DNA from: Leucobacter sp. cx-42
GTDB lineage: Bacteria > Actinomycetota > Actinomycetes > Actinomycetales > Microbacteriaceae
Direction: 5' to 3'
Assembly (NCBI RefSeq): GCF_014529985.1
Contig: NZ_JACVMU010000008.1
Location: 1 to 64,000 of the forward strand
Length of the DNA stretch: 64,000 nt
Shown: piece after piece, positions 35,546 to 46,092 of the stretch
Layout: each line of letters starts with the position of its first letter
Numbering within the stretch: the first letter of the stretch is position 1
Made by a program: the position numbers and the translations under genes
Notes under the pieces: generated by a model
What the model was told of the DNA's origin: nothing
Databases searched by the model: none
The model's input: the letters and a program-made list of their open reading frames with translations, nothing else

Positions 35546-36513
35546 GTAAGTCGCGGCGCGCTGCACGACCTGCCGGTCCGCCCAGCGCAGTTGCCGAAGA
35601 ACGGCCGAAGCCGGCACCGCCCGTACCACGGGCGATGACGGCTCCGATCGTCGTGCCTACGCGCAAGGTAGTGCAATCGGCAACGGCCGCGTCTGAAAAT
35701 CTCGGCACTGCGACGCCTGACGCGGCTGCATCGAACGGTGCGGCCGCTCAGCAGCAGGGTGGAAAGCCAAACCCACGCCGACGTCGGCGACGTGGTGGCG
35801 GGAAGCGGTTGCCAGACCGTGCCATTGTCTTCGTTGGTCCGATGGCTGCTGGAAAGACCAGCCTCGGAAAACGCGTTGCGCGTGACCTCGGTATCCCCTT
35901 CGTCGATAGCGATGCCGTCTTTGTCCGGCAGCACGGCGTCATTACCGAGTTCTTTGCTGAGCACGGAGAGGCGGAGTTCCGTCGCATCGAGGCGGAAATT
36001 ATCGCGGCCGAACTTGCTGAGCAGGGCACCAAGGTGTTGGCGCTCGGTGGCGGCGCGGTGCTTACTGATTCGACGCGTGCATTGCTAGCGGAACATCCCA
36101 CGATCTTGCTCATGACGACGCAGGAAGCGGTACTCCGTACCGCCAATCTGTCACGCCGTCCCCTTCTGCGTGACGATCCCAATGCATGGGGACGTATTCT
36201 TGAGGCGCGCAAGCCGCTGTACCTAGAGGTCGCTCAGGTGACATTCCGCACAGACCGCGCCACCAAAGAGCAGCTTTCGCGCCGTGTCACTCAGTGGGTG
36301 CGCGGATACGCCCGGAAGCAGCAGGCTGCCGCTGGAGACACGGGGGAGACCTCGCCGGTGCGCACGCCAGAAGCTCAGGCGCCCCTCACACACGCACAGC
36401 GTGCGGCAGCCAAGAATGCGAGCGCCCGAAGTGGCGGATCGCGAGCAGCAGCACGACGTCGCGCGGCACGAAACAACGCCGCAAAGAATTCACAGCCAAG
36501 GAGTGAAGCATGA
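35542..36513 (+). CDS. aroK: Shikimate kinase with long N- and C-terminal extensions
   Basis: Phosphorylates shikimate with ATP. The kinase core occupies about residues 93-262: Walker [15 protein letters not shown], shikimate-binding FVDSDAVF and the GGGAVL loop, RRPLLRDDP lid. The total of 323 residues is nearly twice the family norm because of a roughly 90-residue Pro/Ala-rich N-terminal extension ending in a poly-Arg patch and a roughly 60-residue Ala/Arg-rich C-terminal tail. Both look disordered. No alternative start gives the core alone without losing the GTG that overlaps aroC. Confidence 0.92.
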   Translation: MSKSRRAARPAGPPSAVAEERPKPAPPVPRAMTAPIVVPTRKVVQSATAASENLGTATPDAAASNGAAAQQQGGKPNPRRRRRRGGGKRLPDRAIVFVGPMAAGKTSLGKRVARDLGIPFVDSDAVFVRQHGVITEFFAEHGEAEFRRIEAEIIAAELAEQGTKVLALGGGAVLTDSTRALLAEHPTILLMTTQEAVLRTANLSRRPLLRDDPNAWGRILEARKPLYLEVAQVTFRTDRATKEQLSRRVTQWVRGYARKQQAAAGDTGETSPVRTPEAQAPLTHAQRAAAKNASARSGGSRAAARRRAARNNAAKNSQPRSEA

Positions 36514-37592
36514 CCGCCGAGCCGACCATCATCCAGGTCACGGGAGAAACTTCGTACGAGGTCACTGTCGGGCGTGGAGTGCTCGATCGTGTGCCAGCCG
36601 CGCTCGGCGATCGCGTGGCGAAGGTGCTCATCGTGCACACCGCAACTGTGGGGCGTCTCGCTGAGAACCTGCGGAACGACCTTGCCGAGCAGTACGAACA
36701 GGTGCTTCTCGCAGAGGTGCCCGACGCTGAGTCGGCAAAGCGTGTAGAGGTTGCTGCGTTCATCTGGGGCATCCTTGGCCAGGCGGACTTTACCCGCACC
36801 GACGCCATCATTGGTCTCGGGGGCGGCGCGGTCACTGACCTCGCTGGCTTCGTTGCCGCGACCTGGCTGCGCGGTGTACCGCTCGTGCAGATCCCCACGA
36901 CCGTGCTCGGCATGGTTGACGCTTCTGTCGGCGGCAAGACCGGCATCAATACCGCAGAGGGCAAGAACCTTGTTGGTGCGTTCTACGCGCCGCAGGCCGT
37001 CATCTGCGACCTCGCACTGCTCGATACCCTGCCGCAGAACGAAATTCTCGCTGGCTTCGCTGAGATCGCGAAGTGTGGTTTCATCGCTGAGCCTGAGATC
37101 CTCGACATCATTGAGGCAGACACCGCGAAGGCGACGACTCCGACGACGCCTGAGTTCCAGCGTGTTGTTGAGCTCGCAATTGGTGTGAAGGCAAGCGTCG
37201 TCTCACAGGACTTCAAGGAATCGGGCCTGCGAGAGATCTTGAATTACGGACACACCCTCGGTCACGCCATTGAGCACGCAGAGCGCTACCAGTGGCGGCA
37301 CGGTGTCGCGATCTCAATCGGCATGATGTACGCCGCAGAGCTCGGCCGCATGGCTGGTGCGCTCTCGGACGCTGATGTTGAGCGCCACAAGCGGGTGCTT
37401 TCGCTGCTCTCGCTGCCGCTCTCGTACCCGGCTGGCCGCTGGCCTGGCCTGCTCGAGGCGATGCAGCGCGATAAGAAGGCGCGTGCTGGCATGCTGCGCT
37501 TTATTGTGCTCGACGAGATCGGAAAGCCGCGCGTGCTCGCAGGCACCGATGCGTCGATGCTGCAGTTCGCGTACCAGGAGATCGCGAATTAA
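36510..37592 (+). CDS. aroB: 3-Dehydroquinate synthase
   Basis: Second step of the shikimate pathway, converting DAHP to 3-dehydroquinate with NAD and zinc. The 360 residues include IIGLGGGAVTDLAGFVAATW, QIPTTVLGMVDASVGGKTGI, FAEIAKCGFI and the metal-binding LNYGHTLGHAIEH. It overlaps aroK by four bases and ends the aro block with a very strong terminator. Confidence 0.96.
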   Translation: MTAEPTIIQVTGETSYEVTVGRGVLDRVPAALGDRVAKVLIVHTATVGRLAENLRNDLAEQYEQVLLAEVPDAESAKRVEVAAFIWGILGQADFTRTDAIIGLGGGAVTDLAGFVAATWLRGVPLVQIPTTVLGMVDASVGGKTGINTAEGKNLVGAFYAPQAVICDLALLDTLPQNEILAGFAEIAKCGFIAEPEILDIIEADTAKATTPTTPEFQRVVELAIGVKASVVSQDFKESGLREILNYGHTLGHAIEHAERYQWRHGVAISIGMMYAAELGRMAGALSDADVERHKRVLSLLSLPLSYPAGRWPGLLEAMQRDKKARAGMLRFIVLDEIGKPRVLAGTDASMLQFAYQEIAN

Positions 37593-37600
37593 CCCGAGCG

Positions 37601-37654
37601 AAATACGCGGAAGGCCCGCACCCCGACTTGGGGGTGCGGGCCTTCCGCGTATTT
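37601..37654. terminator. 24-bp perfect hairpin terminator
   Basis: Arms 37601-37624 and 37631-37654 are perfectly complementary over 24 bases around GACTTG, with AAAT/ATTT at the base. It lies between convergent aroB and the MoxR gene and should stop both. Confidence 0.9.
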
Positions 37655-37674
37655 ACGCAGGCAGGGATCGGCGG

Positions 37675-39093
37675 CTATGGTCGCGTGAATCCCTGGCTCT
37701 GCAGTATGAGGGTGAGTACGTGTCGGTCGCCGGTGTGCATTACACCCTCAACGAATCGGTAGAGCGCGTGGGGGAGCGACACTCGCCCGCCGCTGCCAGC
37801 GGCCTTGCGCAGGATCGCGACGAGCGTGCGCGGAGCGAGCACCGCTTCCTCAAGGCCTGGCCGTCCGTCGATTTCTCGCTCAGTGGAGACGAAATCGCTG
37901 AACCCATCGCCCGTGATGCCTGAGAACACCTGCTGGCTGATGAATGCGACGCGGCAGACCCGGTCGAGTTCATCGGCAGTGAACGGGACGGCGCCGAACC
38001 GGTCGGCGGTTGCCGCGGCGGCAAGCAGCGCATTTTCAGTGGGCGGATCGACGAACCGGTTTCCCGTATCTGGATAGTGCACACGATAGGTGTTGGCGCC
38101 GAACCGGTTCACGAGCTCGGCGCTGAGCCGATCGATGCCGCGATAGCGGTGCGGGGTTTGCTCGTTTGCCGTCGCGAGGATTGCGAACCCCGTCGCGATT
38201 GTCACCGGACGGCCACCGTCTTCCTGCACTGCAAACTGGTCACCGGGTCGCAGCTGGAGGATGCGGTTCAGTCGTTTGAGGAACTCGGGTGGCATCGCGT
38301 TGACCTCATCGAGGATGAGTGGATGGCCGGCCTCCATCGCGCGGAGCAACGGACCGGGCACGAATCGGCTGACCGTCGCACCCTGGTCTGCGAGCAGCTC
38401 GTGCGCGCCAATGAGCTGCGCGCTGGTGATGTCACCGTAGCCGGAAATGAGTTCAGGTTCATTCCCAAGCTCGGTACGTGAAAGATACTCTGCGAGCGCC
38501 GTCTTTGCACCGCCGGTTTCGCCGATGAGGAGCAGTGGCTCGCCGCGCAGGAGTGCAGGGGTTGACTCCTCAATGATGTTGCGCATCTGTGCCGTGAGGA
38601 GGAGCCCCGCGTCGAGCTCGCGTTTCGCCTTGCGCACGCGAAGTGTGGTGAGCGCGGCAGCGACGCGGTCTCGCGTGGCAGCATCGCGCACCTCCGCGTG
38701 CCAGACGGGGGTGCCGGTTGTCCGGGCGATGAGTTCGTCGCGGATCGCCTCCTCTGCACCTATGAGCCCGCGGTTCGCACGGGCAGCTGCCGTTGAAATC
38801 TCGGTAGCTCGTGCGCGCTGTAGCTCGTTCGAGTGTTCCTCGGCGTGGGCGTTGACCGCGACCCGGAGTGCCCGTGCGCGGGCATCGAACTCGGCATCGA
38901 TGCGATCCCGATTGTCTGGGTCGGCGTAGAGTTCTTCCCACCGGGCATCGAGGGCTGCGAGCGCCGTCTGCAACAATGATGCAAGTCCGACCGGCGTGTC
39001 AGATGCTGCGCGAAGTGCTCGAAGCACCTCTCGGCGCTCGTCACGAATCTCGAAGGCCTCGAGCAGGACGGGGTGGGCAGCAGGGGTGAGCAT
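37675..39093 (-). CDS. MoxR-type AAA+ ATPase
   Basis: A 472-residue ATPase. A helical N-terminal region of about 170 residues, rich in Arg, Glu and Ala, precedes the AAA+ module: Walker A GETGGAKT (191-198), Walker B LILDEVN (259-265), sensor-1 ILATAN (305-310) and a VNRF arginine-finger motif (about 328-331). The lid follows to the end. MoxR ATPases remodel targets together with VWA proteins, and one is encoded divergently next door. The ATG at 39093 has a -10-like TAGCGT six bases upstream and no ribosome site. The specific role is unknown. Confidence 0.85.
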   Translation of the reverse strand: MLTPAAHPVLLEAFEIRDERREVLRALRAASDTPVGLASLLQTALAALDARWEELYADPDNRDRIDAEFDARARALRVAVNAHAEEHSNELQRARATEISTAAARANRGLIGAEEAIRDELIARTTGTPVWHAEVRDAATRDRVAAALTTLRVRKAKRELDAGLLLTAQMRNIIEESTPALLRGEPLLLIGETGGAKTALAEYLSRTELGNEPELISGYGDITSAQLIGAHELLADQGATVSRFVPGPLLRAMEAGHPLILDEVNAMPPEFLKRLNRILQLRPGDQFAVQEDGGRPVTIATGFAILATANEQTPHRYRGIDRLSAELVNRFGANTYRVHYPDTGNRFVDPPTENALLAAAATADRFGAVPFTADELDRVCRVAFISQQVFSGITGDGFSDFVSTEREIDGRPGLEEAVLAPRTLVAILRKAAGSGGRVSLPHALYRFVEGVMHTGDRHVLTLILQSQGFTRP

Positions 39094-39099
39094 ATCGTC

Positions 39100-39105
39100 A
39101 CGCTA
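39100..39105 (-). promoter_or_regulatory. -10 element for leaderless moxR-type gene
   Basis: On the minus strand TAGCGT ends six bases before the ATG. It is only 31 bases from the opposite-facing -10 of the VWA gene, so the two RNA polymerase sites must overlap. Confidence 0.5.
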
Positions 39106-39136
39106 TCACTCCGCTGCGACTTGTAGCCAGGCTCGC

Positions 39137-39142
39137 TAGGGT
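39137..39142 (+). promoter_or_regulatory. -10 element for leaderless VWA gene
   Basis: TAGGGT ends six bases before ATG 39149. The GGAG that follows lies too close to the ATG to act as a normal ribosome site. Confidence 0.5.
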
Positions 39143-39148
39143 GGAGCT

Positions 39149-40990
39149 ATGTCGACGACTGCAGCGGAACCAGAAGCGCAGTTTCGCGCGCGTCTCACCG
39201 CTGCGGCGGCGCTCACCGGCATTCCTGTGGATGTGACCGACGGCGAAACCTGGGCGGTCGTCGATGGTCGCGTGTACGTAGGAACGGCCTGGTTTACACA
39301 GCGCGGGATCCCACAGGAGCAGGCAGTCCCACTCGCGCTACTCCTCATCTGGGAGTCAGTGCGAGAGGCTCGGTGCGCACGTTCGCGCTGGCACCGAACA
39401 CAGTCATTGGCTGCTCGGAGAGTCGAGCTTTCGCCGCTGCTGGCTGGGCTGATCCGCGCACTTGCCATTGCGGAACTCACCGCGGCGTTCCCAGCGTTCC
39501 GGAGCCAGCTCGCGCGCGCAGTCACCATCCTCGCGCCGGCGCAACCACTCGAACTGCCACGTCACCTCCAATTTGTTGCCGCGTGCGTGCAGCACATCGC
39601 TGGGGCTGATTTCCTGCCGTTCGCTCCAGAGGTGGCTGACGCCCTTGCCGCGGTTACGAACGCAGCACAGCAGGATCTGTTGCGCCTTGCCGTGGACCCA
39701 ATGGCTGGCGAGATTGAGCGGCTTGAGCGGGCGCTTGCGATCACCCTTCCCCTGTACGACCGGTTGCTCACGCGTGATGTCGCGGATCGCGGGCTCGGCC
39801 AAGCGGGTGACGCTCCGTCGCCGCCACCCACCGAAGACGGGGGAGAGTCGGGTCTGGAATCTGGCGCGAGCGATGGGCAGGGCGAAGCCGAGCGGGAAAC
39901 GGATAGCGCAACCGGAACTGCGGGAGACAGTGAACCAGCGCGCGCCGGGGATCGGCCCGAAGACGCGGAGGGGTCTGACCTGTTTGAAGCTGAGCAGGCT
40001 GGCTTTGTGCGGACGGTGCTGGCCACACCGCTGCCGGCGAATGGTGCGTGGATTGACGGCGTCGAGACGCCTGAGATTGAGCGTGCCCAGCACGCGGAAC
40101 CGTCGGCGAGTGAGGCCCCAGGCGGGGCCGGGCCGGCCGCTCGGCTGGAGATTTCGCGCGCAAACTATCGCGACCGGCTGAGTGCGCAGCGGGACGCCGT
40201 GGAGCGAGTGCGACGGGTGTGGGAGCGGATCATTGCTGAGCGAGTTGGCATGCACCGTTCGCTTTCCAGGCGGGCGGAGGCGGAGGGCGACCTGCTCGAT
40301 CAGAACTCACTCGTGAGTGCGGTGACTGAGGCGCTGTCAGGGGTTCGCAGGCCGCGCGCGTTTCGCTCGCCAGAGACACGACCGCGCAGAGCCTCTCGGA
40401 CGGGAAGCACCGATTATGTGCTGCTGATTGATCGGTCGGCGTCGATGCAGGGAGCCACCGCGGAGGCGGCGGCCGACGCAGCGATCATTGTGCTTGAAGC
40501 GCTCGCGGGCGTTGAACGAGACATCGCGCACACAGAAGCGCAGCTGGGCATCGATCTTGAGTTGAGTATTCGTACGTCACTCCTACTGTTCGATGCGGAA
40601 CCCGTGGTGGTCAAGCCGTTGGCTGGTGCGTTGGATGAGGGGATGCGGCAGCGAATGTTCGCTGAGATTCGCAGCCCGCGTGGTTCCACGAACGACGCAG
40701 CTGCCCTTCGTGCTGCGGCAGATGAATTGCGGCTCGGTGAGGCGTCAGCAGGCGGCATTGCTCGCAAGCGCATCGTCATGGTGATCGGCGATGGCGGCAC
40801 GAACGATGCCGGAGCTGCGGCCAATGAGGTTCGTCACCTCCGTTCACTCGGTGTCACGGTGCTCGGCGTGGGCATTGGATCGGCGGATCTTGCGCTTCGG
40901 TACGCTCCAGACGGGCACACCGTGCGGAGACTTGAAGATCTCGCACCCGCACTCGAAGCACTTGTCGAAGCTGCAGGACTCACGCAATAG
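39149..40990 (+). CDS. VWA-domain protein, partner of the MoxR-type ATPase
   Basis: A 613-residue soluble protein. The helical N-terminal region (about 1-220) starts like the metallopeptidase-like domain found in some VWA partners but has no HExxH motif (LLLIWESVREAR at the matching place). A Gly/Ser/Glu/Pro-rich acidic linker (about 225-300) leads to a second helical region and a C-terminal VWA domain (about 422-613). The metal site is complete: DRSAS (Asp428, Ser430, Ser432), the Thr in RGSTNDAA and the Asp in VIGDGGTND. No signal peptide or membrane helix is seen. The function is unknown. Confidence 0.85.
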   Translation: MSTTAAEPEAQFRARLTAAAALTGIPVDVTDGETWAVVDGRVYVGTAWFTQRGIPQEQAVPLALLLIWESVREARCARSRWHRTQSLAARRVELSPLLAGLIRALAIAELTAAFPAFRSQLARAVTILAPAQPLELPRHLQFVAACVQHIAGADFLPFAPEVADALAAVTNAAQQDLLRLAVDPMAGEIERLERALAITLPLYDRLLTRDVADRGLGQAGDAPSPPPTEDGGESGLESGASDGQGEAERETDSATGTAGDSEPARAGDRPEDAEGSDLFEAEQAGFVRTVLATPLPANGAWIDGVETPEIERAQHAEPSASEAPGGAGPAARLEISRANYRDRLSAQRDAVERVRRVWERIIAERVGMHRSLSRRAEAEGDLLDQNSLVSAVTEALSGVRRPRAFRSPETRPRRASRTGSTDYVLLIDRSASMQGATAEAAADAAIIVLEALAGVERDIAHTEAQLGIDLELSIRTSLLLFDAEPVVVKPLAGALDEGMRQRMFAEIRSPRGSTNDAAALRAAADELRLGEASAGGIARKRIVMVIGDGGTNDAGAAANEVRHLRSLGVTVLGVGIGSADLALRYAPDGHTVRRLEDLAPALEALVEAAGLTQ

Positions 40991-41036
40991 TGACGTATGG
41001 CGGTAGTGTCAAAGGAAACAAAAGGGGGAGCGGCCA

Positions 41037-41906
41037 ATGGGTGCACGTGTGGGCGACGAGCTGAAGCTGGCGCAACTGCTGTTCCCTGATCTCGTGCGAG
41101 ATGTGCAGGCCGCGTTCGAAACGAACGGTGACGGAGCAGACGGGCCGACCCAGGCGGAGGCCACGCTCGCTCACGCCGTACAACAACTGAAATCTTCTTC
41201 GCTCGGCCATGCTGGCTTCGATGCGTTTGAGGTGCCTGGCCACCATAGTGGCACTGATGCGGTGGTGGCGACCGCATTTGACGAGGTTCGTCGCATCATG
41301 ACGTGGATCGGCGGATCAGTTCCCGAGCCAGAGGCCTTCCTTGCTGCGGGGGTTGACGCCGTAAAGCTCGCCTCTGCGCTTTCCGGCGATGCTGATCTTG
41401 CGATCGTCCCTGCGCCGCACGGGATTGGGGCAAGTGGCTGGCGAAGCCTGTATCGAGGTGCAGCGCGTCAACCGGGAAGCCCGCTGTCGCTTGCTGAGCC
41501 ACTCGTTCTCGCGGAGGAGATCGCACAGTCGTTTGCGACGCTCGACGACGTCCCCGAAGGTGTTCCCGCTGTCGTTGCTGGTGAAGGCTCAGGGGGCGCC
41601 GGTGCGGAGGTTCGCTGGACGCTGCGGCTCATCCCTGCGGGCGCGACGCCGGCCGTGCTCGGATTGAGCCACCTGCACGGACCGCACGCCACGATCGCGG
41701 AAATGCTCATGCTGCAGCTTATGCGTATGACGCGTGGCGCGGATCCGCTCGATGCGCGCTCGTTCACCTGGCTGAATGGTGTGTTGAGCGATGGCAGGTT
41801 CGCCGCGCGGCATGTGTTCGACGCCGGTGAACGGAATGTGCGGGTCACAAGCCGCGAAGTAGGAAATCAGGGCCCGCACCTTGGTGCCCGCCCGCCCATC
41901 GGGTAG
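41037..41906 (+). CDS. Unrecognised protein of the MoxR/VWA cassette
   Basis: A 289-residue soluble protein that I do not recognise. It is acidic, without cysteines, membrane segments or a signal peptide. It starts with a helical segment (GDELKLAQLLFPDLVRDVQA) and contains the Gly-rich VVAGEGSGGAGAEVRWTLRL and a conserved-looking GLSHLHGPHATIAEMLMLQL. An AAAGGGGGAG site at 41021-41030 precedes the ATG. It lies 46 bases after the VWA gene on the same strand and is presumably cotranscribed, which makes it a candidate target, adaptor or third subunit. Confidence 0.75.
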   Translation: MGARVGDELKLAQLLFPDLVRDVQAAFETNGDGADGPTQAEATLAHAVQQLKSSSLGHAGFDAFEVPGHHSGTDAVVATAFDEVRRIMTWIGGSVPEPEAFLAAGVDAVKLASALSGDADLAIVPAPHGIGASGWRSLYRGAARQPGSPLSLAEPLVLAEEIAQSFATLDDVPEGVPAVVAGEGSGGAGAEVRWTLRLIPAGATPAVLGLSHLHGPHATIAEMLMLQLMRMTRGADPLDARSFTWLNGVLSDGRFAARHVFDAGERNVRVTSREVGNQGPHLGARPPIG

Positions 41907-41953
41907 TGACACTCGCCGAAAGAAGTTTTCAGGCAAAAACCTTGTTGCGCGTG

Positions 41954-41959
41954 TAGACT
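41954..41959 (+). promoter_or_regulatory. Promoter -10 (TAGACT) for efp
   Basis: TAGACT 52 bases before the efp ATG, followed by a leader with a CCGGAG ribosome site. The -35 is unclear. Confidence 0.45.
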
Positions 41960-42011
41960 GAATCGTCGCAAATTTGCGCTCGTACTTTATAGAATCCGGA
42001 GAATAACTGGT

Positions 42012-42575
42012 ATGGCAACCTCGAACGACATCAAGAACGGCACCGTCATCAAGGAGAACGGCCAGCTGTGGAGCGTGGTTGAGTTCCAGCACGTGAAGCC
42101 GGGCAAGGGTGGCGCATTCGTCCGCACCAAGCAGAAGAACGTTGTGTCGGGCAAGATCATCGACAAGACCTACAACGCTGGTGCGAAGATCGAAACTGCA
42201 AGCGTTGATCGCCGCGATTTCCAGTACCTCTACCAGGATGGCGCTGACTTCGTCTTCATGGACAAGAGCGATTACGATCAGATCACCGTTCCGGCTACCG
42301 TTGTCGGCGACGCTTCGAAGTACATGCTCGAAAACCAGGATGCGCAGATTGCACTCCACGAGGGTGAGCCCCTCTACGTTGAGCTCCCCGCTTCGGTAGT
42401 GCTCGAGATCACCTACACCGAGCCAGGCCTCCAGGGCGACCGCTCGACCGGTGGCACCAAGCCTGCAACCGTTGAGACCGGCGCTGAGATTCAGGTTCCC
42501 CTGTTCCTCGAGACCGGCACCCGCGTCAAGGTTGATACCCGCACGGGTGACTACCTCGGTCGCGTCAACGACTAA
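42012..42575 (+). CDS. efp: Elongation factor P
   Basis: Relieves ribosome stalling at polyproline. The 187 residues comprise three beta-barrel domains, with the [12 protein letters not shown] loop (about 30-41) that carries the tip lysine, the family signature near residues 150-170 and the C-terminal [17 protein letters not shown]. No modification enzymes are in the window. It leads the efp-nusB pair and follows the MoxR/VWA cassette. Confidence 0.96.
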   Translation: MATSNDIKNGTVIKENGQLWSVVEFQHVKPGKGGAFVRTKQKNVVSGKIIDKTYNAGAKIETASVDRRDFQYLYQDGADFVFMDKSDYDQITVPATVVGDASKYMLENQDAQIALHEGEPLYVELPASVVLEITYTEPGLQGDRSTGGTKPATVETGAEIQVPLFLETGTRVKVDTRTGDYLGRVND

Positions 42576-42581
42576 GCGCCG

Positions 42582-42998
42582 TTGTCAGCCCGTACTAAGG
42601 CGCGCAAGCGCGCGCTTGACATGTTGTTCCAGGCCGATGTGCTTGGCGTGCCCCTTACCGAGGTGCTCACTGCCGAAGCCCGTCGTGCGGCAGGCGAGCC
42701 TGACCGTGCGGCATCGTGGGTATACGCACGAGAGATCATCGATGGCGTCACGGACCACCGTGACCAGATCGACGATCTGATCTCGACGTATGCGCAGGGA
42801 TGGACGATTGAGCGCATGCCGAACGTGGACCGTGCGGTACTGCGTCTTGCTGCGTGGGAAATCCTGCACAACCCTGAGGTTCCGACCGCAGTGGCAATTG
42901 ATGAGGCAATCGAGCTTGCGAAGAACTACTCGACTGACGACTCGAGTCGCTTCGTGAACGGCGTCCTTGGCAAGATCGCGGATCACGCCGACTCATAA
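42582..42998 (+). CDS. nusB: Transcription antitermination factor NusB
   Basis: RNA-binding factor for rRNA antitermination, acting with NusE (S10). The 138-residue helical protein begins SARTKARKRALDMLFQADVLG and contains ERMPNVDRAVLRLAAWEI and AIDEAIELAKNYSTDDSSRFVNGVLGKI. The start is TTG 42582, six bases after efp. A hairpin follows the stop. Confidence 0.93.
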   Translation: MSARTKARKRALDMLFQADVLGVPLTEVLTAEARRAAGEPDRAASWVYAREIIDGVTDHRDQIDDLISTYAQGWTIERMPNVDRAVLRLAAWEILHNPEVPTAVAIDEAIELAKNYSTDDSSRFVNGVLGKIADHADS

Positions 42999-43013
42999 GC
43001 CGGCGCCAGCAGT

Positions 43014-43048
43014 GAACCCCGTACTTCTCTCTGAGAGGTGCGGGGTTC
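43014..43048 (+). terminator. nusB terminator
   Basis: GAACCCCG (43014-43021) pairs with CGGGGTTC (43041-43048), with an inner CTCTC/GAGAG-type stem, followed by TTGTGTC. Confidence 0.65.
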
Positions 43049-43118
43049 TTGTGTCTCCACAGGTTTGGTGAGACACTCCACTCTTGGTGGCAAAGTGCAT
43101 GCAACACGAAAAGTGCGG

Positions 43119-43124
43119 TAAGCT
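43119..43124 (+). promoter_or_regulatory. Candidate -10 of the pyr operon
   Basis: TAAGCT, downstream of the nusB terminator. Initiation about seven bases later would give a pyr leader of roughly 54 bases containing the PyrR-binding hairpin. Confidence 0.45.
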
Positions 43125-43141
43125 TGCAGGCGTTTACAGCA

Positions 43142-44697
<1,556 letters not shown>

Positions 44698-44698
<1 letters not shown>

Positions 44699-46092
44699 TG
44701 ACCGAGAACCCTGACATTCTGATCCGCGGTGCGCGCCTTGCGGCCGAGCTCACCGAGCGCGGCGCAGACGTGACCGCAGCCGCGCCCGTCGACCTTCGCG
44801 TCTCGGGTGGCCGCATTGTCGAGCGTGCCGCGCAGGCTGAGGGCGGCCTTGAAGCTCGCGCAGGGGAGCACGTCATTGAGGCTGACGGCCTCGTGGCGTT
44901 CACCGGTTTCGTTGATCTGCACACGCACCTTCGCGAGCCTGGCTTCGAGCAATCGGAGACGGTACTCACCGGCTCGCGTGCTGCCGCAGCTGGCGGCTTC
45001 ACGAGCATCTTTGCGATGGCGAACACGATGCCGGTACAGGACACCGCAGGCGTGGTCGAGCAGGTGCAGGCACTCGGCGACTCGGCTGGCTACGCAACCG
45101 TCCGCCCGATCGGTGCCGTGACGGAAGATCTCGCCGGCGAGCGTCTGAGCGAGATCGGTGCGATGGCAACGTCGCGCGCCGAGGTGCGCGTCTTCTCGGA
45201 CGATGGCAAGTGCGTCCACGATCCGCTGCTCATGCGCCGCGCCCTCGAATACGTGAAGACGTTCGACGGTGTGATTGCACAGCACGCTCAGGATCCGCGC
45301 CTGACCGAGGGTTCGCAGATGAACGAGGGCGTGCTCTCGAGCGAGCTCGGCCTCAAGGGCTGGCCCGCTGTCGCAGAAGAATCAATCATTGCGCGTGACG
45401 TGCTGCTCGCTGAGCACATCGGTGCCCGTCTGCACATCTGCCACCTTTCGACCGCTGGCTCGGTCGAGGTGATCCGCTGGGCGAAGGCTCGCGGCATCGC
45501 AGTTACCGCAGAGGTCACCCCGCACCACCTCATCCTCACGGAAGAGACCGCGCGCACCTTCGACGCACGCTACAAGGTCAACCCGCCGCTTCGCCGCGAC
45601 AGCGACGTACTCGCGCTGCGCAAGGCAGTGGCAGAGGGCCTCATCGACATCGTCGCAACCGACCATGCTCCGCACCCGGTTGAGATGAAGGACTGCGAGT
45701 GGGACCAGGCCGCGTTCGGCATGGTCGGTCTCGAGTCGGCATTCCCGATCGTGCTCCACACGCTCATCAACGACGGCAACGCAAGCTGGGCTGAAGTGCA
45801 GGAGCTGCTTTCGCAGCGTCCGGCACGCATCGGCCGACTCGAGGGCCACCCTGAGTCGCTCGAGGCTGGCCAGCCGGCAGACATCACCCTGGTCGATCCG
45901 TCCGGTGTCAGCACCTTCGACACCGGACGCCTTGAGGGCTTGAGCGTGAACTCGCCCTTCTTGGGCATGGAGCTTCCCGGCCGCGTACACACCACCATTC
46001 GCCGCGGGTACGAAACTCTCGCAAACGGCGAGCTCGTTGACATCGAAACCGTCAACGCTGCGGCACGCAACGCGGAGGCACAGACCGCATGA
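44698..46092 (+). CDS. pyrC: Dihydroorotase
   Basis: Closes the dihydroorotate ring. The 464-residue amidohydrolase is the class I type. It shows the metal-binding HTHLREPGFE, the second-site HICHLST, ATDHAPHPVEMKDCEW and NSPFLGMELPGRV. An insertion near residues 20-60 (GADVTAAAPVDLRVSGGRI) makes the N-terminal part somewhat longer than the family norm. ATGA overlap couples it to the following membrane-protein gene. Confidence 0.95.

Noticed and set aside
37675..41906. Naming the third cassette protein a VMAP-type conflict effector
   Set aside because: No effector, protease or death-like domain can be recognised in it; only the MoxR and VWA parts match that scheme.
43014..43048. Hairpin before pyrR as a PyrR attenuator
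   Set aside because: It lies upstream of the likely pyr -10 (43119) and directly after nusB, so it fits a nusB terminator better.
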